Below, in pieces: positions 1-7,872 of a stretch of DNA of 25,960 nt. How positions within the stretch are numbered: the stretch's first letter is position 1; each line of letters begins with the position of its first letter. The position numbers and the translations under genes were made by a program. This DNA is from an uncultured bacterium (GTDB lineage: Bacteria; Bacteroidota; Bacteroidia; Bacteroidales; Bacteroidaceae): positions 1 to 25,960 of the forward strand of contig CAJMQT010000010.1 of the NCBI GenBank assembly GCA_905215655.1. The letters are read 5' to 3'. The notes under the pieces were generated by a model. The model was not told the DNA's origin, did not search any database, and saw nothing but the letters and a program-made list of their open reading frames with translations.

Positions 1-35
1 GACCTCCTGTACTTCTGAACTTCTGTACTCCTCCT
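1..35. repeat. Edge of an octamer repeat array
   Basis: Bases 4-35 read as four consecutive octamers, CTCCTGTA, CTTCTGAA, CTTCTGTA and CTCCTCCT. This is the same unit family as the right arm of the inverted array at 16902-16944. It is probably the distal arm of a similar structure behind a gene that lies outside the window. The other arm cannot be seen. Confidence 0.5.
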
Positions 36-87
36 GTTTAAATATCTCTCCTTTTTTATATTCATGCGAAATTTGTTACCCCTTTTA

Positions 88-118
88 TTTCATTAAACAA
101 ATATTTTTCTTAATTTTG
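88..118 (+). promoter_or_regulatory. Promoter of the aminotransferase gene
   Basis: TAATTTTG at 111-118 fits the Bacteroidota -7 consensus TAnnTTTG. A weak -33 box, TTTC at 88-91, lies 19 bases upstream. The start codon follows 19 bases after the -7 box, so the leader would be very short. Confidence 0.55.
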
Positions 119-137
119 CACGTATATAAAACAAATT

Positions 138-1337
138 ATGAATATGGCACAATTATCAGATCGTCTTAATCGTTTGGCTCCTTCGGCAACTCTCGCAATG
201 TCTCAGAAAAGCGGAGAGATGAAGGCGCAAGGTATAGATGTTATTAATATGAGCGTCGGAGAGCCCGATTTTAATACACCCGACCATATTAAAGCGGCAG
301 CAAAGAAGGCAATCGATGATAATTTTTCAAGGTATTCGCCCGTTCCCGGATACATGGATTTGCGCGAGGCTATCGTCGCAAAACTGAAAAACGAGAACGG
401 ATTGGACTACAATGTCAACGAGGTGCTTGTGTCAAACGGCGCAAAACAGAGCGTCTGTAACACAGTAATGGCTTTGGTGAATGACGGAGAAGAAGTGATT
501 ATTCCCGCTCCTTATTGGGTGAGTTATCCGCAAATGGTGAAGCTGGCAGGCGGTAATCCCGTCATTGTGGAAGCCGGTTTTGAACAAAACTTCAAGATGA
601 CACCGCAACAGCTCGAGGCTGCAATAACTCCAAAAACCAAGATGCTGATACTCTGCTCGCCGAGCAATCCAACAGGAAGCGTGTACTCGAAAGAAGAACT
701 TGAAGGTCTTGCGGAAGTCATAAAGAAACATGATGATCTGTATGTCCTTGCCGATGAGATTTACGAACATATCAATTATACCGGCAGACATAACAGCATT
801 GCTCACGCACCGGGAATGAAAGAGCGCACGATAATTGTTAACGGCGTGTCAAAAGCGTATGCAATGACAGGCTGGCGTATCGGATATATTGCGGCTCCCG
901 AGTGGATTGTCAAAGGCTGTAACAAACTGCAAGGACAATATACCAGCGGTCCATGCTCGGTAAGCCAGAAAGCGGCTGTCGAGGCTTATGTCGCATCACA
1001 GGATTGCGTGGAAGAGATGAGAAAAGCGTTTGAACGCCGTCGCGACCTCATTGTACGTCTCGCAAAAGAAATTCCCGGACTTGAAGTAAACGTTCCCGAA
1101 GGCGCGTTCTACCTCTTCCCCAAGTGCAGCAGCTTCTTCGGAAAGAAATACGAAGATAAGACGATAAACACTTCCACCGACCTTGCAATGCTCTTGCTCG
1201 AAGTAGGACATGTCGCTACGGTGGCCGGAGACGCCTTCGGAGATCCAGATTGCTTCCGCATGAGCTACGCCACAAGCGACGAAAATATTTGCGAGGCAAT
1301 GAGAAGAATAAAAGAAACTTTGGCAAAGTTGAAATAA
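138..1337 (+). CDS. aspC: Aspartate/aromatic-type aminotransferase, PLP fold type I
   Basis: Probable aspartate aminotransferase (L-aspartate plus 2-oxoglutarate to oxaloacetate plus glutamate), cytoplasmic. Visible landmarks are the substrate loop SPSNPTG (N177), the cofactor-binding Asp in VLADEIYEH (D206), the Schiff-base lysine in VSKAYAMTGWRIGY (K239, with R247), and the carboxylate-binding Arg in FRMSYA (R374). The length of 399 aa is normal for class I enzymes. The start is the ATG at 138; a second ATG two codons later is equally possible. It stands alone, with its own promoter upstream and about 210 bases before the next operon. Exact substrate preference within the family (aspartate, aromatic or prephenate) cannot be settled from motifs, so the symbol is a family-level assignment. 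Confidence 0.88.
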   Translation: MNMAQLSDRLNRLAPSATLAMSQKSGEMKAQGIDVINMSVGEPDFNTPDHIKAAAKKAIDDNFSRYSPVPGYMDLREAIVAKLKNENGLDYNVNEVLVSNGAKQSVCNTVMALVNDGEEVIIPAPYWVSYPQMVKLAGGNPVIVEAGFEQNFKMTPQQLEAAITPKTKMLILCSPSNPTGSVYSKEELEGLAEVIKKHDDLYVLADEIYEHINYTGRHNSIAHAPGMKERTIIVNGVSKAYAMTGWRIGYIAAPEWIVKGCNKLQGQYTSGPCSVSQKAAVEAYVASQDCVEEMRKAFERRRDLIVRLAKEIPGLEVNVPEGAFYLFPKCSSFFGKKYEDKTINTSTDLAMLLLEVGHVATVAGDAFGDPDCFRMSYATSDENICEAMRRIKETLAKLK

Positions 1338-1420
1338 ATACAATAAGGACAGAGATAATGGGATGAACTGTGATTTTTGTTAAATCTCCTTAATCAATGT
1401 CCTTTTTATTTATTAATTGC

Positions 1421-1428
1421 TATCTTTG
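1421..1428 (+). promoter_or_regulatory. Candidate -7 box of the TonB operon
   Basis: TATCTTTG at 1421-1428 matches TAnnTTTG exactly, but no good TTTG lies 19-20 bases upstream. It would give a leader of about 110 bases before exbB. The rest of 1338-1547 is AT-rich and shows no gene. Confidence 0.45.
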
Positions 1429-1547
1429 TAGGGCTTATTCATAATAACGAAGTCCTTATTTCGTTTATTGATTAAACAGCTACTTAACGTTAAATCGAAA
1501 CTTTATAACCTAAATTATTAATAACTAAAAATTAAATTCAAAAAATT

Positions 1548-2384
1548 ATGGCAACTACACAAGCAAAGGCAGCCCCCAAGAAAAAGACGGGCTTCCAAGG
1601 TATCCAAGCAGCGATTTGGGTGATTGTTTTCTGTTTCGTCGCAGCCGTACTCGTTTACAAGTTCGTGCTGGGAAATCCTGACAACTTCCAAGGCGGCGAT
1701 CCCGCAAATGCAGTTAAGGACGGAAGTCTTCTCGGTACAATCTATAAGGGAGGTATCGTCGTTCCTGTCATCATCACTTTGTTGTTCACCGTTATCGCGC
1801 TGAGCATCGAGCGTTGGTTCGCACTTAACACCGCTTTCGGTAAAGGCAAGCTCCCCAAATTCGTAGCAAGCATCAAAGCAGCTCTCAATGCAAACGACTT
1901 CGCTAAGGCTCAGAAGCTTTGTGACGAGCAGAGAGGTACTGTTGCTAACGTTGTTGGCGCATCTCTCCGTGCTTACAAAGAAATGGAAGCTACATCAGGC
2001 GTAAAGAAATCTCAGAAGATTGCTAAGATCCAGCAGGCTCACGAAGAGGCAACTCAGCTCGAAATGCCTACATTGCAGATGAACATGCCTATCCTCGCAA
2101 CTCTCGTAACGTTGGGTACTCTTACCGCTCTGTTCGGAACCGTTGTAGGTATGATCCGTTCATTCGCAGCTTTGGCATCAGGTGGTGGTGGTGACTCTCT
2201 CGCACTGTCAGAAGGTATTTCTGAGGCCCTCGTTAACACAGCATCTGGTATTTTGACATCTTGGTGCGCCGTTATCGCCTACAACTACTATTCAAATAAG
2301 ATCGACAAGCTGACATACGCTCTCGACGAAGTTGGTTACACCATTGCTCAGACATACGAAGCAAACCACACAGACGAGGCTTAA
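1548..2384 (+). CDS. exbB: ExbB/TolQ/MotA-family proton channel subunit
   Basis: Inner-membrane channel subunit that couples the proton gradient to TonB. Four hydrophobic segments are visible at about residues 20-40, 69-88, 180-202 and 228-247. The last two flank the conserved LATLVTLGTLTALFGTVVGMI block and the NTASGILTSW block of the MotA/TolQ/ExbB domain. A cytoplasmic stretch lies between TM2 and TM3. At 278 aa it is a little longer than E. coli ExbB, owing to a Lys-rich N-terminus and an extra first helix. First gene of the run exbB-exbD-exbD-tonB, 29 bases before exbD. Codon use suggests high expression. TolQ is the main alternative, but the adjacent tonB argues for ExbB. Confidence 0.92.
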   Translation: MATTQAKAAPKKKTGFQGIQAAIWVIVFCFVAAVLVYKFVLGNPDNFQGGDPANAVKDGSLLGTIYKGGIVVPVIITLLFTVIALSIERWFALNTAFGKGKLPKFVASIKAALNANDFAKAQKLCDEQRGTVANVVGASLRAYKEMEATSGVKKSQKIAKIQQAHEEATQLEMPTLQMNMPILATLVTLGTLTALFGTVVGMIRSFAALASGGGGDSLALSEGISEALVNTASGILTSWCAVIAYNYYSNKIDKLTYALDEVGYTIAQTYEANHTDEA

Positions 2385-2413
2385 TTTTACTAACCCTTTA
2401 AAATTTTATCACC

Positions 2414-3040
2414 ATGGGTAAAGTAAAAATTAAGAAAGCGGACGTCTGGATAGACATGACTCCTATGAGCGACGTGATGGTCCTCCTGCTTACGTTCTTC
2501 ATGTTGACATCAACATTCGTGAAGAATGAGGCGGTAAGGGTTAACACTCCGGGCTCAATCATGGAGACCAAGGTGCCTGAGGCAAATGTCTTGTCTATTG
2601 TAATTGACAAGACGGGCAAGGTGTTCCTTGGAATGGATAGACCGGGCGACTTCACTAACGTACTCAACTCGATGACCGACCAGTTCGGCGTTCAGTTGAC
2701 AGCAAAGCAGCTCGAAACATTCCGTACGGCGACCAACATCGGTGTTCCTATGGACGAAGTTTCAACGCTCCTGTCTTTGGATGACTCGAAGTTGAATGAA
2801 TATATGGCTACTAAAGGTATTCCAACCGATAGTATTGAAAGCAACGGTCAAAAAGGAATGAGCGAATTCCAGTTGTGGGTTCAAGCCGCTCGTGACAACA
2901 ACGGTCCCGACATGAAACTCGCGCTTAAAGCCGACGCAGACACTCCTTACAAAGTTGTAAAGAAGGTCATGTCAGAGCTTCAAGACATGAGTGAGAACCG
3001 TTATTACCTCATTACTACTTATAAAACACAGGAGGATTAA
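2414..3040 (+). CDS. exbD: ExbD/TolR-family protein, first copy
   Basis: Stator partner of ExbB. A single N-terminal membrane helix (about 18-35) follows a short basic cytoplasmic tail. The motif MTPMSDVMVLLLTFF puts Asp20 where ExbD carries its essential membrane Asp. The remaining roughly 170 residues should be periplasmic. At 208 aa it is clearly longer than the roughly 140-aa proteobacterial ExbD, and the extra residues lie in the periplasmic part. It stops 3 bases before the second exbD. Confidence 0.9.
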   Translation: MGKVKIKKADVWIDMTPMSDVMVLLLTFFMLTSTFVKNEAVRVNTPGSIMETKVPEANVLSIVIDKTGKVFLGMDRPGDFTNVLNSMTDQFGVQLTAKQLETFRTATNIGVPMDEVSTLLSLDDSKLNEYMATKGIPTDSIESNGQKGMSEFQLWVQAARDNNGPDMKLALKADADTPYKVVKKVMSELQDMSENRYYLITTYKTQED

Positions 3041-3043
3041 GAC

Positions 3044-3691
3044 ATGGCAAAACAAAAAGCAAGCAGACAAAAGAAAATCAATGTCCGCGTAGACTTCACG
3101 CCTATGGTGGATATGATGATGCTTCTTATCACGTTCTTCATGCTCTGTACCTCTTTGAGTAAGCCGAACACAATGCAGCTTACCATGCCGAGTAATGATG
3201 AGAACGTGCAGCAGAATGACAAAGTTGCAACTAAGGCTTCTCAGACCTTGACTCTTTATGTTTGCGGCAACGATAAATTATTTTACGTACACGGACTTCC
3301 GGCTTACGACGAGCCGAATCGTTTGATTGAAACGACATGGGGAGCCGGCGGTATACGTAAGACTATCATCGAATTGCAGACAGAGGACGGTTCTGTTCCT
3401 GTGGCAGACATCATGAAAGCCAAGATGGAACTTGATAAGAAGAGACTGGCAGACCCTGCAAGATGGCCTGACTCTCTTTACAACAAAGCTCTTGAACAAA
3501 TCAAGAACGGTGAATTGGACGGCAAGAAGGTTCCGACAATTACGGTAATCATTAAAGCCACCGACACCGCATCTTACAAGAACGTTGTTGCAGCTCTCGA
3601 TGAAATGCAGATTTGTAGTATTGGCAAGTATGTCATCGATAAGATTAATCCGGATGATGAGGCTTTGCTTCAGAAGAGAGGTATTAAATAA
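3044..3691 (+). CDS. exbD: ExbD/TolR-family protein, second copy
   Basis: A second, diverged ExbD. The basic N-terminus is followed by FTPMVDMMMLLITFFML, with Asp23 as the likely proton-carrying residue and one helix at about 21-38. The 215-aa length again includes a large periplasmic domain. Identity to the first copy is confined mostly to the TM region, so the two may form a heteromeric stator. Intergenic spacing of 3 bases upstream and 33 bases to tonB implies co-transcription. Confidence 0.9.
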   Translation: MAKQKASRQKKINVRVDFTPMVDMMMLLITFFMLCTSLSKPNTMQLTMPSNDENVQQNDKVATKASQTLTLYVCGNDKLFYVHGLPAYDEPNRLIETTWGAGGIRKTIIELQTEDGSVPVADIMKAKMELDKKRLADPARWPDSLYNKALEQIKNGELDGKKVPTITVIIKATDTASYKNVVAALDEMQICSIGKYVIDKINPDDEALLQKRGIK

Positions 3692-3724
3692 TCTTTCGGT
3701 GGTTAACATTAAAAAATTAAGACA

Positions 3725-4555
3725 ATGGCAAAAATAGATTTGGTATCCAATGATTGGACCGAGTTGGTCTTTCAGGGAAGGAACCAGGCCTACGGTGCAT
3801 ACGTGCTGCGTAAAGGTACTTCCAAGAGAAACCTTTGGTCTATCATTATTTTGTTCTTTCTTGCTGTACTATTATTTGTAGGATTGGCTATCAACAAGGC
3901 GATTGAGGCAAGTCAACACGTTGCCAACACGCAGGAAGTTAACCTTTCAATGATCGAGCAAGCTAAGAAAAAAGCTGAAGTTAAGAAAAAAGAGCCGGTT
4001 GTTGTTGAGCAGAAGAAAGTGGTTGAGCAGGTTAAGAGCTCTATCAAGTTTACTGCTCCTGTAATTAAGAAAGACTCCGAAGTAAAACCCGAAGAGGAAA
4101 TGAAGAGTCAGGAAGATTTGCAGAAGACCAACACAGCGATTGGTGCATTTGATGTTCAGGGAAATACTGATAAGGGTGAAGTCTTGAAGGCAGAGCAAGA
4201 GATTGCACAGCCCGAGCCTCCCAAGCATGAAGAAGAGAATAAAGTCTTCGACACGGTTGAGGAAGCACCTTCATTCCCCGGTGGTTACGGCGCTCTTAAC
4301 AAGTGGCTCCGTGACAACATGAAGTACCCGGTTGTAGCAGCTGAAAACGGTATTGAGGGTAAAGTAATCGTTCAGTTCGTTGTGGGCAAGGACGGTTCAA
4401 TCTCTAACGTTAAGGTTGCACGCGGTGTAGACCCGTCATTGGACAAAGAGGCTGTACGTGTTGTAAGCAGCATGCCTCACTGGACTCCGGGTCGTCAGAA
4501 CGGATCTTCGGTTAACGTAAGATATACGTTGCCTGTAACATTCAAATTGCAGTAA
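3725..4555 (+). CDS. tonB: TonB energy-transducing protein
   Basis: Transmits proton-motive force from ExbB/ExbD to outer-membrane receptors. Layout: cytoplasmic N-terminus (1-36) with QGRNQAYGAYVLRK, one membrane helix (about 37-57), a Lys/Glu/Pro-rich periplasmic spacer (about 80-190), then a C-terminal TonB domain (about 190-276) with PSFPGGYGALNKWL, IEGKVIVQFVVGKDG and a terminal YTLPVTFKLQ strand. The longer cytoplasmic N-terminus is common in Bacteroidota TonB. It sits directly behind its ExbB/ExbD partners and 10 bases before the PstS-like gene. Confidence 0.93.
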   Translation: MAKIDLVSNDWTELVFQGRNQAYGAYVLRKGTSKRNLWSIIILFFLAVLLFVGLAINKAIEASQHVANTQEVNLSMIEQAKKKAEVKKKEPVVVEQKKVVEQVKSSIKFTAPVIKKDSEVKPEEEMKSQEDLQKTNTAIGAFDVQGNTDKGEVLKAEQEIAQPEPPKHEEENKVFDTVEEAPSFPGGYGALNKWLRDNMKYPVVAAENGIEGKVIVQFVVGKDGSISNVKVARGVDPSLDKEAVRVVSSMPHWTPGRQNGSSVNVRYTLPVTFKLQ

Positions 4556-4565
4556 TTTTGTAATA

Positions 4566-5522
4566 ATGAAGAAAAACCTATTCTACAATTTAGTAGGATT
4601 GACGCTGCTCATCGGGTTTATGTCGGCTTGTGCCGACAAGCCTAAGGGCGGTAGAACCGATACTTATTCGTCAGGAGCGATTTCTTTCGCTTCTGACGAA
4701 AGTTTTAGTCCTATTATTGATGAACAAATCCAAGTTTTCGAGAGTATATATCGTGATGCAAAGGTCACTCCGATTTATACGAACGAGGTGGACGGCATCA
4801 ATTTATTGATGAAAGACAGTCTTTGTCTGGTCATCACCACAAGAACATTTACTAAGAACGAGCTCGAAATCCTTAAAGCCAAGACTTATTCACCTGTTTC
4901 CATCCCTCTGGGTTATGACGGATTGTCGCTTATTATAAATAAGTCGAACACCGACTCGTGCATCACCGTGAAAGATGTCAAGCGCATCTTGAAGGGCGAG
5001 GCAAAGCAATGGAGTGATATAGTGCCCGGTTCCAAGAGAGGAGAAATACAGGTTGTCTTTGACAATCCCAAGTCGAGTACGGTCAGATGGTGTGTCGATT
5101 CGTTGTTGAACGGCAAGCCGATAAACAGTCCTAATATTGTTGCGACGAACAACAGCAAGGAAGTTGTCGACTTTGTCGAGGAGACGCCGAATGCCATCGG
5201 CATTATCGGAAGCAACTGGCTTAACGATAAGCGAGACACAACAAACACCACATGGAACAAGAAAATAACGGTAATGTCAATCAGCAAACAAGAGGTTGCA
5301 ACTCCGTTGAACAGCTGGAAACCGTATCAGGCATGGCTGTTGGACGGCAAGTATCCGTTTGTCCGCACCCTTTACGCGCTGCTTAACGACCCGTTGCGCG
5401 GACTTCCGTGGGGCTTTGCACATTTTATCGAGCAGCCAAAAGGTCAGCTCATAATCTTCCAATCCGGACTATTGCCATATCGCGGCAATCTGGAGATACG
5501 CGACGTACAGGTCAGCAATTAA
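4566..5522 (+). CDS. PstS-like periplasmic substrate-binding lipoprotein
   Basis: Lipoprotein signal with lipobox FMSAC (Cys22), then a type II periplasmic binding-protein fold resembling phosphate-binding PstS. Visible family features are the early GAISFASDESFSPIIDEQ strand-loop, SLIINKSNTDSCITVKDVKRILKGEAKQW, where PstS-like proteins have the D-x-TxxxLxxIFxG segment, and a late GIIGSNW loop. No Pst permease or ATPase gene is nearby. It is 10 bases downstream of tonB and 55 bases upstream of the TPR gene, so it is best read as part of the TonB complex operon. Ligand unknown; phosphate binding is not assured. Confidence 0.8.
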   Translation: MKKNLFYNLVGLTLLIGFMSACADKPKGGRTDTYSSGAISFASDESFSPIIDEQIQVFESIYRDAKVTPIYTNEVDGINLLMKDSLCLVITTRTFTKNELEILKAKTYSPVSIPLGYDGLSLIINKSNTDSCITVKDVKRILKGEAKQWSDIVPGSKRGEIQVVFDNPKSSTVRWCVDSLLNGKPINSPNIVATNNSKEVVDFVEETPNAIGIIGSNWLNDKRDTTNTTWNKKITVMSISKQEVATPLNSWKPYQAWLLDGKYPFVRTLYALLNDPLRGLPWGFAHFIEQPKGQLIIFQSGLLPYRGNLEIRDVQVSN

Positions 5523-5577
5523 TGACATTTACATTTAATGTCCACAAAATCAGAAACAAACGAAACAAACAAGATAT

Positions 5578-7008
5578 ATGAAAACAATGAAATATTTATT
5601 AGCAGGTGCATTCCTCATTGGAATGTCTGCACAGGCTTTGGCGCAGGACATCAAGTCACAGGTTGACGCCATCAGTAAAGTTATCGTTGCAAACAAAGCA
5701 AATCCTAAGGCCGCAGAAGATCAGGTAAAAGAGTTTTACAAGGCAAACAAGAAAAATCCTGAGGCTCTCGCAGGTCTCGGTCGCGCTTATCTGGATGTCA
5801 AGGACACGGCAAACGCAACCAAGTATGCCGAGCTGGCAATCAAACAAGGCAAGAATGTAGCAGCAGGTTACATCCTTTTGGGTGACATCGAGGTTGCCAA
5901 GAATGACGGTGGAGCAGCTGCGAGCTGGTACAAACAGGCTACGGTGCTTGACCCGAAGAACCCTCAGGGCTATATCAAATACGCCAATATCTACCGCGTC
6001 AGCAGTCCCGCTACGGCTGCCGAGATGCTTGAAAAGCTACGCTCGATTATGCCCGACTTCCCCGTTGACGCTGTTGCAGCTCACAACTTCTACGGAGCGC
6101 GCAAGTACGACAAGGCAGTTGAATATTACGATAAGGTGACAGACAGAAAGAAGCTTGACAAAGACCAGCTCCGTGAGTATGCTCTTGCAGCCTACTTCAA
6201 CGGCAACAACGATAAGAGTATCGAGGTTTCCACTTACGGTAACGGTCTTTTCCCGCGTGATGCCGTGCTCAACCGTATGACGTTCTACAACGCTCTTGCA
6301 AAGAAAGACTACGACAAGGCTGTCAAGTTTGCCGACGCTCTGTTCAACGCATCAGACAGCGCAAAGATCATCTCACGCGACTACACCATGGCAGGTCACG
6401 CCTACATGGGTCAGAAGTCTTACGACAAAGCAATCGAGATGTTCAAGCAGAGCCTTGCTACGGAAGAAAGCAGCGACGTACACAAGCTCCTTTCAGACGC
6501 ATATTCCGAGGTTGGCGACATCGACAACGCCATTGCAGAGTACAACGCTTACATCTGCAAGAAGGAGAACCCCACAGCATCAGACTATATGTCGCTTGCA
6601 ACCATCTACACAACTACTGCCGACAAGACTGCCGACGCGGCTGCAAAGGCAGAGCTCCTCAAAAAAGCTGACGGCGTATATGCACAGGTTATCGAGAAGT
6701 TCCCCAACTATAAGGCTTACGGCACTTACATGAGAGCCGTAATACATGGCAACCTTGACCCCGATTTCAGCAAAGGTCTGTCAGAGCCTTTCTACAAAGA
6801 GCTTGTTGAAATTGTCACTACCAGCACCACAAAGGGCAGCAACGACACCGGTTATCTGAAAACAGCTTACTACAACCTCGGTGCCATCAGTTATACAAGA
6901 GGTGACAAAGAGAATGGCGACGCTTACATGCGCAAACTGTTGGAGGTTGACCCCAACAACGCAACAGCAAAGCAGATGCTCGGTCTGACAGAAGAAGCAG
7001 CTCAGTAA
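5578..7008 (+). CDS. Periplasmic TPR-repeat protein
   Basis: 476 aa. A Sec signal peptide (about residues 1-22, ending ALAQ) leads a protein made almost entirely of tetratricopeptide-type helix pairs. Typical pieces are NPEALAGLGRAYLDVKD, AAGYILLGDIEVAKNDG, TMAGHAYMGQKSYDKAIEMF and a C-terminal YYNLGAISYTRGDKENGDAYM. It has no enzyme motif and no membrane anchor, so a periplasmic scaffold or adaptor role is inferred. Last gene of the TonB operon, followed within 25 bases by a strong terminator. Codon use is very regular, suggesting high expression. Partners probably include TonB/ExbD or the PstS-like lipoprotein, by context only. Confidence 0.85.
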   Translation: MKTMKYLLAGAFLIGMSAQALAQDIKSQVDAISKVIVANKANPKAAEDQVKEFYKANKKNPEALAGLGRAYLDVKDTANATKYAELAIKQGKNVAAGYILLGDIEVAKNDGGAAASWYKQATVLDPKNPQGYIKYANIYRVSSPATAAEMLEKLRSIMPDFPVDAVAAHNFYGARKYDKAVEYYDKVTDRKKLDKDQLREYALAAYFNGNNDKSIEVSTYGNGLFPRDAVLNRMTFYNALAKKDYDKAVKFADALFNASDSAKIISRDYTMAGHAYMGQKSYDKAIEMFKQSLATEESSDVHKLLSDAYSEVGDIDNAIAEYNAYICKKENPTASDYMSLATIYTTTADKTADAAAKAELLKKADGVYAQVIEKFPNYKAYGTYMRAVIHGNLDPDFSKGLSEPFYKELVEIVTTSTTKGSNDTGYLKTAYYNLGAISYTRGDKENGDAYMRKLLEVDPNNATAKQMLGLTEEAAQ

Positions 7009-7031
7009 TATTTTATTTTTAAATATATAAG

Positions 7032-7091
7032 AAACGGGTTAACAAACAGAAAAGCCAATCGGCTCGTCTGTTTGTTAACCCGTTTTTTTAT
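7032..7091 (+). terminator. Rho-independent terminator of the TonB operon
   Basis: A perfect 18-bp stem pairs 7032-7049 with 7068-7085. A small AGCC/GGCT hairpin with a 4-base loop (7053-7064) is nested inside, and T-rich sequence follows at 7083-7095. The stem is nearly symmetric in A/T flanks, so it could also stop transcription from the other strand. Confidence 0.9.
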
Positions 7092-7149
7092 TTTTAACGT
7101 GAGTTAGACGAAATCAAACAATCTGTCATCCTCTGTTAGGCGTTAAATT

Positions 7150-7184
7150 CACTCTTCATTCTTCATTCTTCATTCTTCACTCTT
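7150..7184. repeat. Heptamer tandem repeat
   Basis: Five consecutive 7-base units: CACTCTT, CATTCTT three times, CACTCTT. No inverted partner was found nearby. The surrounding 7092-7453 contains no convincing gene; the only open frame (7274-7477) lacks recognisable protein features. Confidence 0.75.
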
Positions 7185-7453
7185 CATTTAATAAGGTTTT
7201 TCATAACCGATTACAGTTTGCCCGAACCATGTTTCACCGTAACAAACTGTCTACATGCACTTTACCGTGAAGGATGAAAAACACTATTCATAAACGCACG
7301 CACGGCGGAGCCTTTGGCATTCACCATATCCTGCTGTCACACAACGACTTATACACCCGTGAAGGTGTGAAACACGATTTGGAAAAATATTTTTTGGTAG
7401 TTAAGGAGTATCGGAAAAACACCACATTGCTTTTTAAAAGTATTCAGTTTTCC

Positions 7454-7585
7454 AAAAGACGGCATTTTACTTTATAAAAGACCACCTTTCAGCGTGTAAA
7501 AGACCACCTTTCAGCGTGTAAAAGACCGCCTATTGCAAGCTTAAAGACCACCTTTTAAAATCGTAACTGCCGTCTTTTGCATTCA
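7454..7585. repeat. Six-unit array of 22-nt tandem repeats
   Basis: Six units begin at 7454, 7476, 7498, 7520, 7542 and 7564, with a strict 22-base period. The core is close to AAAAGACCGCCTTTTGCA followed by four variable bases. Units 2 and 3 are identical, and unit 6 is the most diverged. Each core has a short dyad (AAAAG...CTTTT). There are no unique spacers between the units. A second array of the same family is at 17978-18065. Confidence 0.8.
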
Positions 7586-7640
7586 AGGCGACAGCGATGT
7601 TTGCCGATATACTTTTTAAGCTGATTTCTTAGCCCTTTTA

Positions 7641-7672
7641 TTTGCTCGTTTCGTTGATTTGCAATAACTTTG
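7641..7672 (+). promoter_or_regulatory. Promoter-like site P1 upstream of murF-alr
   Basis: TTTG at 7641-7644, a 20-base gap, then TAACTTTG at 7665-7672: a good Bacteroidota promoter. It marks the upstream edge of the 88-bp tandem element. Confidence 0.55.
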
Positions 7673-7850
7673 CATTACTTATAAAGCCAAGATAGGCTTC
7701 ACCTCGGAATAAAAAGCAAACACGTTTGCTTTGTTCTTCTCTCGGTTTGCACTATCTTTGCATAATAAATTATGCCAAGATAGGCGGCGCCTCGGAATAA
7801 AAAGCAAACACGTTTGCTTTGTTATCCTCCCGGTTCGTCCTGTCTTGCCA
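7665..7850. repeat. 88-bp tandem element with hairpin and promoter, two copies
   Basis: Two copies are offset by exactly 88 bases: GCCAAGATAGGC starts at 7686 in copy 1, and the variant GCCAAGATAGGCGG starts at 7774 in copy 2. Each contains CCTCGGAATAAA and then a 9-bp palindrome with an AC centre (7713-7732 and 7801-7820). The palindrome's last bases form the TTTG of a -33 box. Copy 1 ends in a perfect -7 box; copy 2 has a decayed one (TGTCTTGC, 7841-7848) and runs into the murF-alr leader. A diverged third copy is at 12898-12994. Confidence 0.8.
7730..7760 (+). promoter_or_regulatory. Promoter P2 of murF-alr, overlapping a palindrome
   Basis: TTTG at 7730-7733, 19 bases, then TATCTTTG at 7753-7760: an exact Bacteroidota consensus promoter. 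The -33 box is the right edge of the palindrome 7713-7732, so anything binding the palindrome would contact the promoter. Transcription would start near 7767 and carry copy 2 of the element in the leader. Confidence 0.75.
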
Positions 7851-7872
7851 TTTTTTGAAAAAACGTTCAAAG

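Noticed and set aside
4566..5522. Part of a phosphate ABC transporter operon
   Set aside because: No pstC, pstA, pstB or phoU gene is near; the gene is embedded in the TonB operon.
7274..7477. 67-codon forward open frame in the gap after the TonB operon
   Set aside because: Ends in the 22-nt repeat array, has unremarkable composition and no promoter or neighbour support.
7454..7585. CRISPR array
   Set aside because: Units are contiguous 22-mers without unique spacers, and no cas genes are present.
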